A stretch of DNA of 64,000 nucleotides from Pisolithus tinctorius (lineage: Eukaryota > Basidiomycota > Agaricomycetes > Boletales > Pisolithaceae), in the NCBI GenBank assembly GCA_024663395.1, contig JANFAH010000015.1:1240001-1304000 (forward strand). The letters run 5' to 3'. Of the stretch, positions 23,986 through 35,184 are shown one piece after another. The stretch's first letter is position 1; every line of letters starts with the position of its first letter. The position numbers and the translations under genes were made by a program. Below the pieces are notes generated by a model. The model saw only the letters and a list, made by a program, of their open reading frames with translations. It had not been told where the DNA came from and ran no database searches.

Positions 23986-24320
23986 AGTGTTGCTTAGACC
24001 CCATCCATTGTGACGGCACTCTCGCGAGGAACTCATGACCTTTCTCTATTGGAGAAGTGGGCGAACAGCCGCTTGGCTTTGGTCAGAATACATACTGGCG
24101 ATCTACCCACGATCCGAGATACGCTCAGCTGCAGTACTAGTGTTACTTTGTCCGTAAATGTGTGGTCAAATTCCGGTACATGTGTGTACGCGCTTGATAT
24201 GTTGCTCAGATTGGAAGTGATGATTTCAAGTATAAGGGAAATCGCACGCAGCATCTCAGCGTTAGCCCATCATTGTCATCACGATTGCCCGTATGCCCTG
24301 ATCCGATCTTGACCTGGGCC
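23986..24320 (+). other. Short intergenic spacer
   Basis: This is the 3' flank of the UNC93-like gene and the 5' flank of the HET gene, both on the plus strand. No additional gene is seen. Confidence 0.5.
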
Positions 24321-25517
24321 ATGTACCTCCTAAACGCTCGCACTCAGAAGTTGGAACACTTCTTGGATCTACCTCCTTATGCCATACTCTCACACGCATG
24401 GCAATCAGGGGAAGCGCATCGTTTCCACGAAATCGGCACTCCAGGCGTATGCCAAAAGCCGGGCTACGATAAGGTTCAAGGCTGCTGTACGCTGGCACTG
24501 CAGCATGGCCTGGACTACGTCTGGATCGACACCTGCTGTGCGGACGCCAACAGCATCGCCGCCTTCGACGAAGCATTGAACTCATCGTACGCTTGGTTTA
24601 ACCAAGCAGCAGTGTGTTTTGTCTATCTACACGACGTCGAGAGCAGAGAAAGGCCGGAGCAGGAGAGCAGCACATTTCGACGCTCCAAGTGGTTCAGTCG
24701 TGCGTGGACCCTTCAGGAACTTTTGGCACCAGGGAATGTATTCTTCTTCGCTAAGGATTGGAAAGAGATTGGAACGAAAGCTGGCCTTGCCAGTGTAATA
24801 TCCAGCGTGACGGGTATCCATACTGATGCCCTCATGCACCCAGAGCGCGTCCCTCATTTTAGTGTCGCAACGCGGATGTCTTGGGCCAAGGGACGGAAAT
24901 CATCCAAGCCCGAGGACAGGGTGTATGCGCTGATGGGTCTTTTCGGTGTCAACTTGCCCATAGTGTATGGACAGGGCGAGACCGAAACTTTTATGAAGCT
25001 TCAGCATGAAATCATAAAGAAATCAGACGATCAATCCATTCTCGCATGGCGCTTCTTTACCTGTGCCCCATCCCCACGCACCTCGAGTTTTCTAGCCGAC
25101 TCCCCTGACTACTTTGCTGACTGTGGTGATGTCCATCGGATTCCTTCTGACCAGTTGTTGGAGTACTGCATCAAACATTCCCATCCGACCGCCAACCCCC
25201 GGTCGGGCTTCCTTCTGACATGTAGAGGGCTCCAAGCCACTCTACCTGTACGGTCACGACGACCTGGTGTACTTGATGCACTTTTGGCCTGCGCACGTGG
25301 GCCCGGCGTCTGGAATGGTAGCAAGTACGCCGTGAACCTTGACGATGCAGATGTAATTTGCATTCGTCTCCGGGAACCCACCCCAGGCGTGCATCCTTAC
25401 GAACGGATGGATGAACACTCCTTAGGAGCTATCAATATCCGTGATGCGCACGACTTTGTTCTCCAAGATGTCCAGTTGTCTGCCTCTCAGCGACTCCCTA
25501 CCCGCCTCGACTCCTAG
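24321..25517 (+). CDS. HET domain protein (heterokaryon incompatibility)
   Basis: This is a single-exon gene of 398 residues. The HET domain starts at the N-terminus, MYLLNARTQKLEHFLD, followed by PPYAILSHAWQSGE (block 1), GLDYVWIDTCCAD (block 2), FNQAAVCFVYLHDV and WFSRAWTLQELLAPGNVFFF (block 3). Further on are PEDRVYALMGLFGVNLPIVYGQGE and AFMKLQHEII-like text, usual in HET-E/HET-D-type basidiomycete proteins. The C-terminal 150 residues have no recognised domain, and no NACHT or WD repeats follow. In ascomycetes HET proteins trigger cell death after fusion of unlike strains; in basidiomycetes the family is expanded and mostly uncharacterised. An upstream in-frame ATG at 24273 is possible, but the family normally begins with the 24321 sequence. 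Confidence 0.88.
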   Translation: MYLLNARTQKLEHFLDLPPYAILSHAWQSGEAHRFHEIGTPGVCQKPGYDKVQGCCTLALQHGLDYVWIDTCCADANSIAAFDEALNSSYAWFNQAAVCFVYLHDVESRERPEQESSTFRRSKWFSRAWTLQELLAPGNVFFFAKDWKEIGTKAGLASVISSVTGIHTDALMHPERVPHFSVATRMSWAKGRKSSKPEDRVYALMGLFGVNLPIVYGQGETETFMKLQHEIIKKSDDQSILAWRFFTCAPSPRTSSFLADSPDYFADCGDVHRIPSDQLLEYCIKHSHPTANPRSGFLLTCRGLQATLPVRSRRPGVLDALLACARGPGVWNGSKYAVNLDDADVICIRLREPTPGVHPYERMDEHSLGAINIRDAHDFVLQDVQLSASQRLPTRLDS

Positions 25518-27357
25518 TCACCTCACACGGTTTTTATATACTCCTTTCTGTTGCCTTTGGCTGTCTCGTTTTGCTATCGAATGTCTTCCCTATGCTTTGG
25601 AATTGTTGTCCATGACTGCTATTTCACCTCCATTATTACCAATGCGAGTGTCGTGTATAGTGTCTTGTGCAAGTCTCATGTATCATGTTTTGCGTGTCAG
25701 GATTGTCATCGGTTGATTCATCTTCTGTGCAAGTTCAAGCCCTGACAGGTATGAAGTGGGCGACTCGTGCAAGGCGACAGCCTTTCCAACAAGAATTGGG
25801 TGTGCAAATGATATCTGGCCATTTCACAACTGAAAATACGTAGAAGGGAGGCATCGATGTCCATCGAATTGAGACCGCGTATTACCTTCTGTAGAATGCA
25901 CATCGTAAAGAAATGGATTTCTCGTTGCAAAATCCTTCGAGGAAGTGACAGATTGAAAGAACCCCGGAGATAACTCAAGGCGTCCCTGGCAAGTCGTTCC
26001 AGTTCACCGAACATGACTGGGTACCATGGAACACGATAAAGTTATTCAATCTGCGTCGCCATTAAATGGTGTTGGGGCACATCTTGCAAGGGCGGTGGGC
26101 ATTCCATGACGCACCATATTCAACGGAGACTCCAACTTTGCCTCGAAGACCCTATTCCTGATGTACACATGTACCTGCCATCTTAAAAATAATAGCACCA
26201 ACGACCCCGTATCGCCGCTGGTAGCTATGCAATACTTGTAAGGCACTGTGTGGCAGTATGAGTTGACAGACGAACAAAGTATGTAAGTACTTACCTCTGG
26301 GGCAAACCTGTCAGAAGCGCCACCTTCCTGGTTCCGAGCTAACCAGTGGGGAAGTCAGTTGACTGGACACACTTACCCTCTGCGAGTGGATCCTCGCTTG
26401 GCGAATTGAATTCATGTCAGGTCTAAACGCCACTAACTCTCGGGTGTGGGTATGTTTCGTAGTTACGGATATGTTGCAAGCCTGGAGTAACCACACAGGC
26501 ATGTCAATAAACCTTCGGTGATTGCTGAACCTGGGTCTAAGAGTAACGAAGTTAAACTGCGCCTGGCCAAGGAACCTTGCTGATTCATACCTAGATCATA
26601 CGTCAACATGAGAGAATCGTGACCAGCTCCCTATGGGTAAGTCGTTGGTTCATCGGGGACGACAATATGGCTCATGCTCCCTTGCAAACCAGTCTGTCAC
26701 CCTCAATACACAATGGTTTGAAAGAAGCTACCTAGACGCTTCATGGACGCTTGACGAATGTTCAATCGAAAGGAGTGTCACAAGCAACCCAGTGCTAGAA
26801 CGACTCAGTGTAATCCAGTTTTGACCCAGCTAGGCCTTGTCGTTCAAGTTGTCGGCTCGGACCTAGACTCCTGATCCATATGGTAACTAGTATTTAAATG
26901 GCGGAGGGCCATCGAAGCACCCCACAACCTTGGGACAGGGGAAGGGGTGCCAAACTTCAATAGCCTTGGCTGGTACGACGCCCGACCGTACTAATCGTGT
27001 CTAACCACTTTCTTCCTGGGCAGCTCAATCAGTTACACACCTATCATACTATCTCCAGCGAATAATAGTCCCGAATCGAGTTGTGGGAATGAAGGTGTCG
27101 TAATTTCTATTCGCGGGTTTACAAGCATGTATGTAACTTTGTCCAGGGACGACAAGGCCGGGAACAAACATCGACCTGAACGGTTGGCTGAAATAAGTAC
27201 TATTGAACTTAGCAGGTATGTACTGGGCTGCGGCATGGACATGCGTAGATACTTATAAACTAGGCTCTACACCAGCGACAGCTGTCACCTCAATCCCTTC
27301 CCTCCCATGTCCTGCTCCCTCCATTCTCCATTTTCATAGTCACCCGTATAGCTGACA
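25518..27357. other. Long intergenic stretch without recognised gene
   Basis: About 1.8 kb lies between the HET gene and the DUF6534 gene. Frames up to about 98 codons occur (for example minus strand 25718-26014), but none shows domain-like text or consistent splice sites. No repeat structure is obvious. Confidence 0.45.
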
Positions 27358-29883
27358 ATGGCCTCCACCCCAACTCCGACTCCAAATCTGAATTTCTCAT
27401 CCTCCAGAGAAGCCGAGAACTTGGGTATTCTCTTCGCGGGGTTCGTCACTTCATCACTTCTTTATGGGGGAACCATTTTCCGTGAGTCTTCATTGCCCTT
27501 TGAGTCAGTCCCCCCTGACGCTATTCGCATCTTAGAGACCTATGCGTACTACGCACGCTTCCCCCAGGACAGTAATCGAATACGGTGTTTCGTGCGTGTC
27601 TATGCCTTTTATTCAATCTGACTGAAGTAACATTGTCCCGTACGCACGCACAGGTCATCTTACTTGCGTGAGTATCGCGAGCTTCGCTTGTGTCAGGTAG
27701 CTTCTGACGCGTCCCAGCATCGTAGATACCATAACATCTGCCTCGGGTGCGCGCTGTGTTACTCACTGCAGCTTGGATTCCGCCAACTGACTCCATGGCT
27801 CTTCAGTTTCTGCAGCGTATGTCAGTCATCGTCGCCCTTGAAACCTACTCACGCATCTGATAGACTATATCACTTTCTGATCGACCTGTACGCCATCCCT
27901 GTCGACGTTTTGGTTGCTCCTCCGTACGTGAATAGTTTGCTTTAAAAGCCGTCGTACCATTCACGCTTTCTTTAGTTCTATGTGTGTAGGTCATTTGAGG
28001 CATATCTGCAACTACTAGCACTGAATGATCAATTTCCCAAGGTTCAATATGCGCTATCGGTTCGTCATTCCATCCCCATTCAGAGGTGCATTCTTGACTG
28101 ATGGCATCTTGTAGTTCGTTATCGTCTTCGTATCCCAGCTGTGAGTTTTGTACTTGGCTCGCGACACTGTACCATTCTCACTGGGTGCAGTTTCTTTGCT
28201 TTCCGCGTCTTCGAAGGTAATTTTTCCCTTGACATTTACAAGCAATTCTGACACTCCGCAATAGTCTCGAGCGGATCACATCTAGTTTCCCTATCAGTGG
28301 TGCGTGTTACTAGACACTAAAATGAGATCTGGGTTGATCCGTCCATAGGTCTCGCTCTCATTCGTTTCCTTCGGTAAGGACACTCTTTTGACAAATGGAT
28401 AATTGCCGCTTATACATGTTACTGCGCAGTCTTTGGAATGAGTGAGTATATCTTGATGATCTATGCGAAGGCGTTGACCGAATTCTCGCTCAGCGTCTGC
28501 AGGTCAAATGTCAGTTCTATCGTATGGTTGGTATTCCCAACGTTGACACTCTACAGGTTCCAACAAAGGCAACTTGATTCTTTTGCATTGCCGGCGATGA
28601 AGGTCACCATTCCAAATGCGATCCATTTTGTTTCTCGCTCATTCCTGTCGTTTGGTCAGGCTATAGCAACGACCCATCTCAGCTTTGCGGTATTGGCCGA
28701 CGTCCTGATCTTTTTGACGCTATGTTACTGGTTACGCCCGCAACATTACCCATATATGCGAATGTAAGTTACCGGTGTTCCACCTGGCTTAGCCTGAGTA
28801 TCTCACATACCATACTAGACCAAAGCGCTTCATTGACAGAGTCAACGTCCTCATAGTAAATAGAGGCCTAAGCTTCACGTACGTGACGTTCCTTCGTTTC
28901 ACTGTGGTATATCCTTGACTTGGCTTGCGCTTTTCTTTAGGCTCGTCCAGGTTGCCTACCTCTGCGCCGTAAGACCATGCGTTTTTCAATCCATGATAGA
29001 CATAACTCACCCCTTCTCTAGTTCGTCGCTGTTCCCAGCCATCAGTACTGGGTCATGTTCCAAATGATTGGAAGCAAAGGTGAGTCTCCTCGTAATCTTT
29101 ACCTGCCTCAGTGCTCAACTTGCTGTACTCCCCACCCCTGCCTGATCTGCCTTTGCAGTCTACGTCAACTCCGTTTTCCAACTGTAAGCTTCCTTCCAAA
29201 TTTCCCCTTTCCCATGGATTAACCTTTGCCCCACCTACAACGACCACGACTGCTCCTCCCCCTTCCCACTCTTCCCAGTCTGAACTGCCGCGAATCTGAG
29301 AATGGAAGAGGTGTCCAAGAAGAAGAGTATTACCAGCCTCCGGGCGCCACCAAGACGCCTGCGTTCGGGGCCCCTTTACCTGCCACCAGTAGGCAAACTT
29401 ATCAAGATATGGTGCGTGTATTATCTCATCTTCCCTGCTCATTCTTTGCCTAACGTGCCGTTGAATCTTCATTGTTCACGCTGCTGAAGTGGTCCCATCC
29501 TTACCCCGATGTATATTCATGTTCGCAAGGGGTGTATACGATGACGGGCAGTAGCGGGACTGGTGCTACGCATACGACCGAGGGCACTCCTAAGTCTGTC
29601 GAGGGATCGCAAACAGCTTCTGTTCCGATCTCGGTATCAACGGTAAGACTTCACTTCACTCTAAATTCCCCTACGCCCGCTAACCGCCAACCATCAGAAC
29701 CGTTACTCCCACCACCCGATACAGTCCCCCATGACCGACAAGATCATAGATCTCGCAGCAGCAGATGGCGAACTGGAGAGTGGGATAGTAGATCCGGTTC
29801 CGGATCGTCTAGGACGGGTTGCGGACGATGGTGATGATCCGTCACAATATATCGATGTGATATATTGCCCGCTTGCTGAGTAG
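27358..29883 (+). CDS. DUF6534 multi-span membrane protein
   Basis: This is a predicted seven-span membrane protein of a family greatly expanded in Agaricomycetes; its function is unknown. It starts MASTPTPTPNLNFSSSREAE, then NLGILFAGFVTSSLLYGGTI and TYAYYARFPQDSNRIR, the typical first span and loop. Middle exons give DYITFLIDLYAIPVDVLVAP, LALNDQFPKVQYAL and SFVIVFVSQL. The DUF6534 core is clear: FAVLADVLIFLTLCYWL, RFIDRVNVLIVNRGLSFTLV, VPSHQYWVMFQMIGSKVYVN and SVFQL. A long polar tail (EEEYYQPPGATKTPAFG, then Thr/Ser-rich sequence) ends DPSQYIDVIYCPLAE at 29883. About a dozen introns of 50-60 nt are implied, and exons near 27650-27850 are poorly resolved. Confidence 0.75.
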
Positions 29884-30742
29884 GGATGTGCGGGGAAAGG
29901 GGGGGAGGGGAGGGTCATTGTGCGCATGACGGTGCGAGAAAACACGGACGTCCCAGCGCGCGCGGGCGTGCATACTCGTACCTTGCACCCTTGCCCTCCG
30001 ACTGACATATACTGACATCGTGCACGGATGGCGACCTCGTTGGCTGGACGTTCAGTTAGGCAAACAACGCGACGCACGAGTAGTCATGTTACCCTGCACT
30101 ATACTAGATCGTACTGTACTAGGCATCCTACCGATCCAGGAAGTACGCTGTAAGTACCGCAATCGTCCGTGTAAGTACGCCCTTAACATGCATCATTCGT
30201 TTGACCCTATGTCGTTAGGTCCCTAACTTAACGCCGCACTTTACAGTCGAAGACAACGTGTTCCGACGTAGTACGAGGTACTAAGCGCTGTGCCATCATA
30301 TGATAGGCACGTAGCAATACGCGACACACCAGAACACACCCTGTGCGGGCTACACGCCATAGGCTCGGCAGATTTAGGCGGGCGCGCCAGATAAGAGATC
30401 AGGGCACAGTCCGTGTGAGGGTGGCAGTGGTGACATGAGTGACCATGGTCCGTGCAGCGTCACTATCGTGATAGGTTGCGCACCGAATGATCGGCGCGTC
30501 GGGTAAGGCGGTGTTACCGTGCAATGGTCTAACACAGTCTAGTATCTTCTACATGCGAAGGTGCACGCGCATGAACACAGTGTACGTGTCATGTCAAATA
30601 TTTGCGATGTCGCTGTCAGCGCCAGATAGTTGGCGCGCGACTGGGGCGGTACACAACGTTCGCACATATGGGAAAGAAAACGACGAAAAAAAGTGTATAT
30701 AGTATGGCAAAGAGTACCACCAAAGCAGAGCAGTATATCCGT
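29884..30742. other. Intergenic spacer between convergent genes
   Basis: It lies between the 3' ends of the DUF6534 gene (+) and ERG26 (-). It contains a G-rich tract near 29890-29920 and GC-rich sequence, but no recognisable gene. Confidence 0.5.
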
Positions 30743-32253
30743 TTATGATAAGCCGTTCTCTTTCTTGAATGCCTAGTAAAGATTTATTAGTAACGCTGAA
30801 CGGCCGCCACACGGAAATACTCACCTCCACCATCCTCCTGACACCCTCTTCCAATCCCACCTCCGGGACATACCCTAGCACTCTCCTTGCTCTCTCGATA
30901 CAGTGATACCTCTGCGCACAAGTATAGGACACCCTGAACCTCGTGAACAGCGGCTCCTTGCCGATGAGATAAGACCAGCACTCGGATAAGAACCCTAGCG
31001 CCATTCCGAAAGCGCGTGGAATCTTGAAGATTTTTTTCTCCGCTCGCTGGTTCTTCGACCCTTCGAGTGCAGGGGGATCGAGAGCCATCCAAACATACCT
31101 CGTAAAGTCCCAAAAGTAAACCGGCTCTCCATTTGTGATGAAGAACGCTTGACCATCGACTCTGAGGGGGTCCTTCTCAGCAGCCGCCAGTGCATTCTCG
31201 GCGAACTGGTCGAACCGAGAACGGATGATGGGATGCTTGAGTTCATGTGGGTCGAACGGGGTGTTGAACGCGGATAAGATGGATTCAGCATTGGGAGGGG
31301 GTGTGACATAGGGACCGAGTGGCCGCGCGGAGCTGTGTGGCGTGCGGTGATATTCGGTTGTGGCACATATAGGAGGGAGAGCACGGTGTAGAGATTCGTT
31401 GAGCTTTGCCGTCGCACTCTCGGGGTCTACTTTGGGTTCGCCCGACGTGGTAGAGGAGTAAGAGGGAGGAGGAACGAGTTTGTCGGCTGCGAGCAGGTGG
31501 GCTTGTGCGATATTTCCGACGTAGGTGTAATCGAACAAATTATTGTTGTCGCCGATTTGGATGTGGGTTTGGCCGCGTTGATAGGCTTGGTATAAGCCGG
31601 CCATCATTTGGCGGTCTCCCGGCCTACGTACGTAGGTGCGTTAGCAAGCCAGTGGACGAAAGCGAAAGCGATACCGACCCGAATATCCCCGCAGGACGTA
31701 ATGCGACGGTCAACAGCCCACCCTTTCCATTTGCCTCCAGCACGATTTTCTCCCCCTGGGCTTTGGAATCATTATATGAGTCGAACGGCTTCTCCGGATA
31801 GGGCACCCGTTCGTCGACATTCACGACGTCAGTGCCGTCAAATACGACGCCTGCGGAACTCGTGTAGACGAGCTTACGGACACCGGCTGCGATAGCTGCG
31901 TCGATGACGGCTCGAGTGCCCTCGACGTTGACCTTGTAGTAGACGGAGGGGTCTTTCGCGCCGTGTTGTGGTGAGGCGGTGTGTATGATACATGTAGCGC
32001 CCGACTGAGACATTTCAAACGTTAAACGAGAGCAGAAAAGAACTGGAGAAAACGAAATGTGCACCTTTTTCAATATATCCAACACGTCCCGTTCGTCGGT
32101 GATGTTTCCCATATAAAACGGGACATCATGATGTCTCTGCACAATATCCAACACGGAAACGGCGTCTCCCCTCGCCAGGAGGTGTTCGACGATATGTCGA
32201 CCTACGAAACCGCTTCCACCGATGACAAGGTAAACGTCTTTCTGAAGGGACAT
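30743..32253 (-). CDS. ERG26: Sterol-4-alpha-carboxylate 3-dehydrogenase (decarboxylating), 3-beta-HSD family
   Basis: This enzyme oxidises and decarboxylates the C4-carboxy sterol during C4 demethylation in ergosterol synthesis, at the ER with ERG25 and ERG27. The N-terminal Rossmann fold shows YLVIGGSGFVGRHIVEHLLA (GxxGxxG). Then come CIIHTASPQHGAKDPSVYYK, VNVEGTRAVIDAAIAAGVRK, LVYTSSAGVVFDGTDV and the catalytic Tyr-x3-Lys in YNDSKAQGEKIVLEANG. RPAGIFG and PGDRQMMAGLYQAYQRGQTH are followed by NLFDYTYVGNIAQAHLLAAD and EPVYFWDFTRYVWMALD. The last intron splits RRMVE from AFKKENGLS, giving the stop at 30743-30745. Introns near 31620 and 32000-32065 are clear. It shares a 230-bp divergent promoter region with ARL8. 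Confidence 0.9.
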
Positions 32254-32483
32254 GGTTGTGGATCGTCGAATAGAAGGAAGCGAAGTAAACTTGCGAGGGC
32301 TGTTCGGTTGAGAGTCGTGAGAGTAGTTACCATATATGGTAATAAGCTCCTATCCCGGTAATACCCAAAAAGATTGTCCGAGGGGGGATTCGAACAACCA
32401 AGCCGAGTGGACCCGCACATTTCTAAACACCGCTGACTCCGCTCACATCTGCCGTCGGCATCGTCCTGGCACTGTACTCCAAT

Positions 32484-33516
32484 ATGTGGTTGTGGTCGTC
32501 GGTGGTTGCGTGGTTGAGCAGGTGGGCAGCGCTCGTTCGACGGCGAGGAGGACAGTTCATGACCCAGCGACACACAGCATTTTGTTCGCCAAGGCAGCTG
32601 AGATAGCCGTTGTCGGGTTGCAGGTACGTCCAATAAGGCCACAAGCGCGCCGCTCTTGACACGCACACACAGGCATCGGGGAAGACGTCCTTCGTCAATG
32701 TCATCGGTTCAGGACAGGCAAGTCCCCCAAATCACAGTCTGCACGCCCTCTGAGACCCGCCACAGTGGTCTGAGGACGTCGTTCCAACCGTTGCATTTAA
32801 CTATCGCAAAGTCCGCAAAGGCGCCGTCACTTTCAAGATATGGGATGTAGCAGGTCAACCCAAATTCCGGTCCATGTGGGAGCGGTACTGTCATGGCATG
32901 GACGCTATTGTGTGCGTTCCAATTATCTACGGAGCCCGCGTTGCTGACGGGTTTGGAAAGCTTCATCGTGGATTCTGCGGACGTATGTACCATTTGCCAT
33001 CAACCTAGCCATGTCGATTCGACTAGCCCCGACAGCACGATAAATTCGACACGGCAAGATTCGAACTCCATCAACTTCTCTCCCAACCAGGTCTAACAGG
33101 CGTCCCTCTTCTGGTCGTACGTCCGCGTTGATTTCCCGCTAACCACCCGTACATCATCTTCCCGCACGTAGCTCGGTAACAAAAATGACATTCCAGACCA
33201 TGCATCTGTCAAGGATCTCATTCGTGAACTGTGAGCATCCCTGTACCTCTGTCATCAACACATTCACATTCACCCAACTCTCGGCAGCGAACTCGACAAA
33301 ATCCAAAACCGCCCCGTCTCGGTACGTCCCCCTCTCATATCTTTGCCTACCCAACAACTAACAACCATTTCCGCCAGTGCTACTCGGTACGCTCCCATTT
33401 CATCTCCTCTCCCCTCGAACCCGCTAACACGATAACACAATACCTAACAGTGCTCGATGAAGAGTCGGCATAATCTGGATATCGTGCTTCGGTGGCTTAC
33501 AGAGCGGAGTCACTGA
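32484..33516 (+). CDS. ARL8: ARL8-type ARF-like small GTPase
   Basis: This is a small GTPase that in animals recruits kinesin to lysosomes and in fungi probably acts on vacuole or endosome traffic. The spliced product starts [20 protein letters not shown], a hydrophobic N-terminal helix. [18 protein letters not shown] follows (P-loop), then [19 protein letters not shown] (switch I Thr), [19 protein letters not shown] (WDxxGQ switch II), [32 protein letters not shown] (NKxD) and finally [20 protein letters not shown]. All segments line up with human ARL8. At least seven introns are read. The second P-loop intron (32718-32765) has a GC donor (CAG|GCAAGT). WDVAG, where animals have WDIGG, is a conservative change. 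Confidence 0.92.
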
Positions 33517-33734
33517 CGCATTTCTTGCCACGGCCTAATGTCCCTTACAGTTAATAATACGCAGTGCCGCATCTCATACCTCGTACGCTCGCTCGCCATG
33601 TATGCATATCCCCTACACAGACTCGCATCAGTCATTCTCGCATCCATGTACCATATTCATGAGTCAATCGGTATGAACAAACGACGTATTGCATCGCTCA
33701 ATATCTACCATCCGCCTTTTTGTCTGGGACGAGG

Positions 33735-35184
33735 TCAATCTTGATCCATGATATCTCCCTCCGCTTCTACCAGCCTCTTGCCCTGCTCACTCACAGCCTG
33801 CAAAAACGCGCTAACACTTGTCCCGGCCTCGGCCCTCAAGCCCAAACTTCTCACCAACGCCGCTCCCATGCCCATCCTCAACACCCGATCCAGTTGAGCA
33901 ACGCCCTCACGGAATGGGTTGGAATGAATCGTGCGCCGGAGCTTCTCGGTCAGGCTCGCGATATCCTCGGCTGTGGCTGGTTCCCACGACGACGACGAGG
34001 TCGTCGAAGTGGAGGGCGTCGAAGGAGAGCGAGAGGTGAACGTCGTTGGGTCACCAATGGGTTGCTCGTCGCCCTCGTCTCCAGGCTGTGGGAGTGGAGG
34101 AGGCATAAGGGATATGAATTCAGGTGGAAGATGTTGGAACAACAACGGCAGAAGTGATGGGTGAGATGTAATCAAGGGAAGAATGACCTTGGGGGTTAGG
34201 ATATCGGTGAGGGAGATGTCGTCCTCGTCGTCATCTACACGTATTCCATAGTGTTCAAAGTCGGAACCGAGACGAGGGGAAATGCGTACCTTCCGCCGAA
34301 CTAGATCCACCATCGAATGCACTGGCGCCCGGACGGGTATTGGCATGCATGTTGGCCCCCCCGTTTGCAGCTGTTGTAGACGATGCACCCATGGACGTGA
34401 CGAGGGCACGTAAGCGCGCGAGTTGCTCGGCAGTTGCGACTCCAGCAGGCGGTGCAGCTGCTTGGGCAGCGCGATGCCTGTTTTTTTTTAAATTTGTCGA
34501 AAAGTGATGGGAGCATGTAAAGTGGGATGTGATGCAGCGCATTAAGGGGAATAAGATAACGCTACTATCGAGTAAAAAGGCAACGTACGTAGCTGAACCC
34601 GACCCCGCATTTCCAGACCCGGACGCAGAGGAGCCTCCAGCGGGGTCAGAGGAGGACGACGCCTGCTGCGATGCCGAGCTACCACCAGCGTTCCAGATAG
34701 GAACAGCCGTTGGATCGGCGAGGAATCTATTCAAGTTTCCGACGAGTTCGTCGTCTCGTGCATTGGATGCGTTCTAATTGTCAACCCCATGAGTGATACC
34801 AGACGAAAGAGGGGGAGCGCATGGTCTTACCTGCATCCAGAACTGTGCAGTATCTCGATCAGCACCCCTGTTAACCATACATCAAGAAAGGACACCCACA
34901 AAGTGTTTTTGATCTGAGCTCTCGAACCTCAGCACAAATGTCCTCCCACTCCTCTCCTGGGTGACCCTCTCCATCGTCGCGTCTCCAGGGAACAATATCA
35001 GGTCCTCCCGCACGGTCCCACTCGGTCTTTCTTTCCACAAGAGATGGAGGAGCCCGTCGTCGCCATTCGACAGGACGACAGCGCCTTTGGTGGGGTCTGC
35101 ATCGACAAAGGACGTGTTTCCACGGCGGAACGAGCGACCTGCCTTGAATGCGAGGAGTGTCTGTGAGTCTGTCAGCGTCGTCAT
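33735..35184 (-). CDS. RPN13: 26S proteasome ubiquitin receptor Rpn13/ADRM1
   Basis: This is a subunit of the 19S regulatory particle that binds ubiquitin and, through its C-terminus, the deubiquitinase Uch37 where present. The N-terminus MTTLTDSQTLLAFKAGRSF begins the Pru domain, continuing with KGAVVLSNGDDGLLHLLWKE, REDLILFPGDATMERV, SGRTFVLRFESSDQKHFFW and MQNASNARDDELVGNLNRFL. A low-complexity Ser/Gly/Ala linker follows (about 34250-34720). The C-terminal DEUBAD domain has ISLTDILTPKVILPLITSHP, LLPLLFQHLPPEFI and LTEKLRRTIHSNPFREGVAQ, ending EAEGDIMDQD at 33735. Family members of about 350-400 residues have the same order. It is convergent with ARL8, with 218 bp between the stops. Confidence 0.92.

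Noticed and set aside
32376..32450. tRNA-like sequence on the minus strand upstream of ARL8 (GTTCGAATCCCCC followed by TCGGACA, with TTTAGAAAT)
   Set aside because: The T-loop text is striking, but no matching 5' acceptor half (TGTCCGA) is present and the anticodon and T stems do not pair. At best it is a relic.
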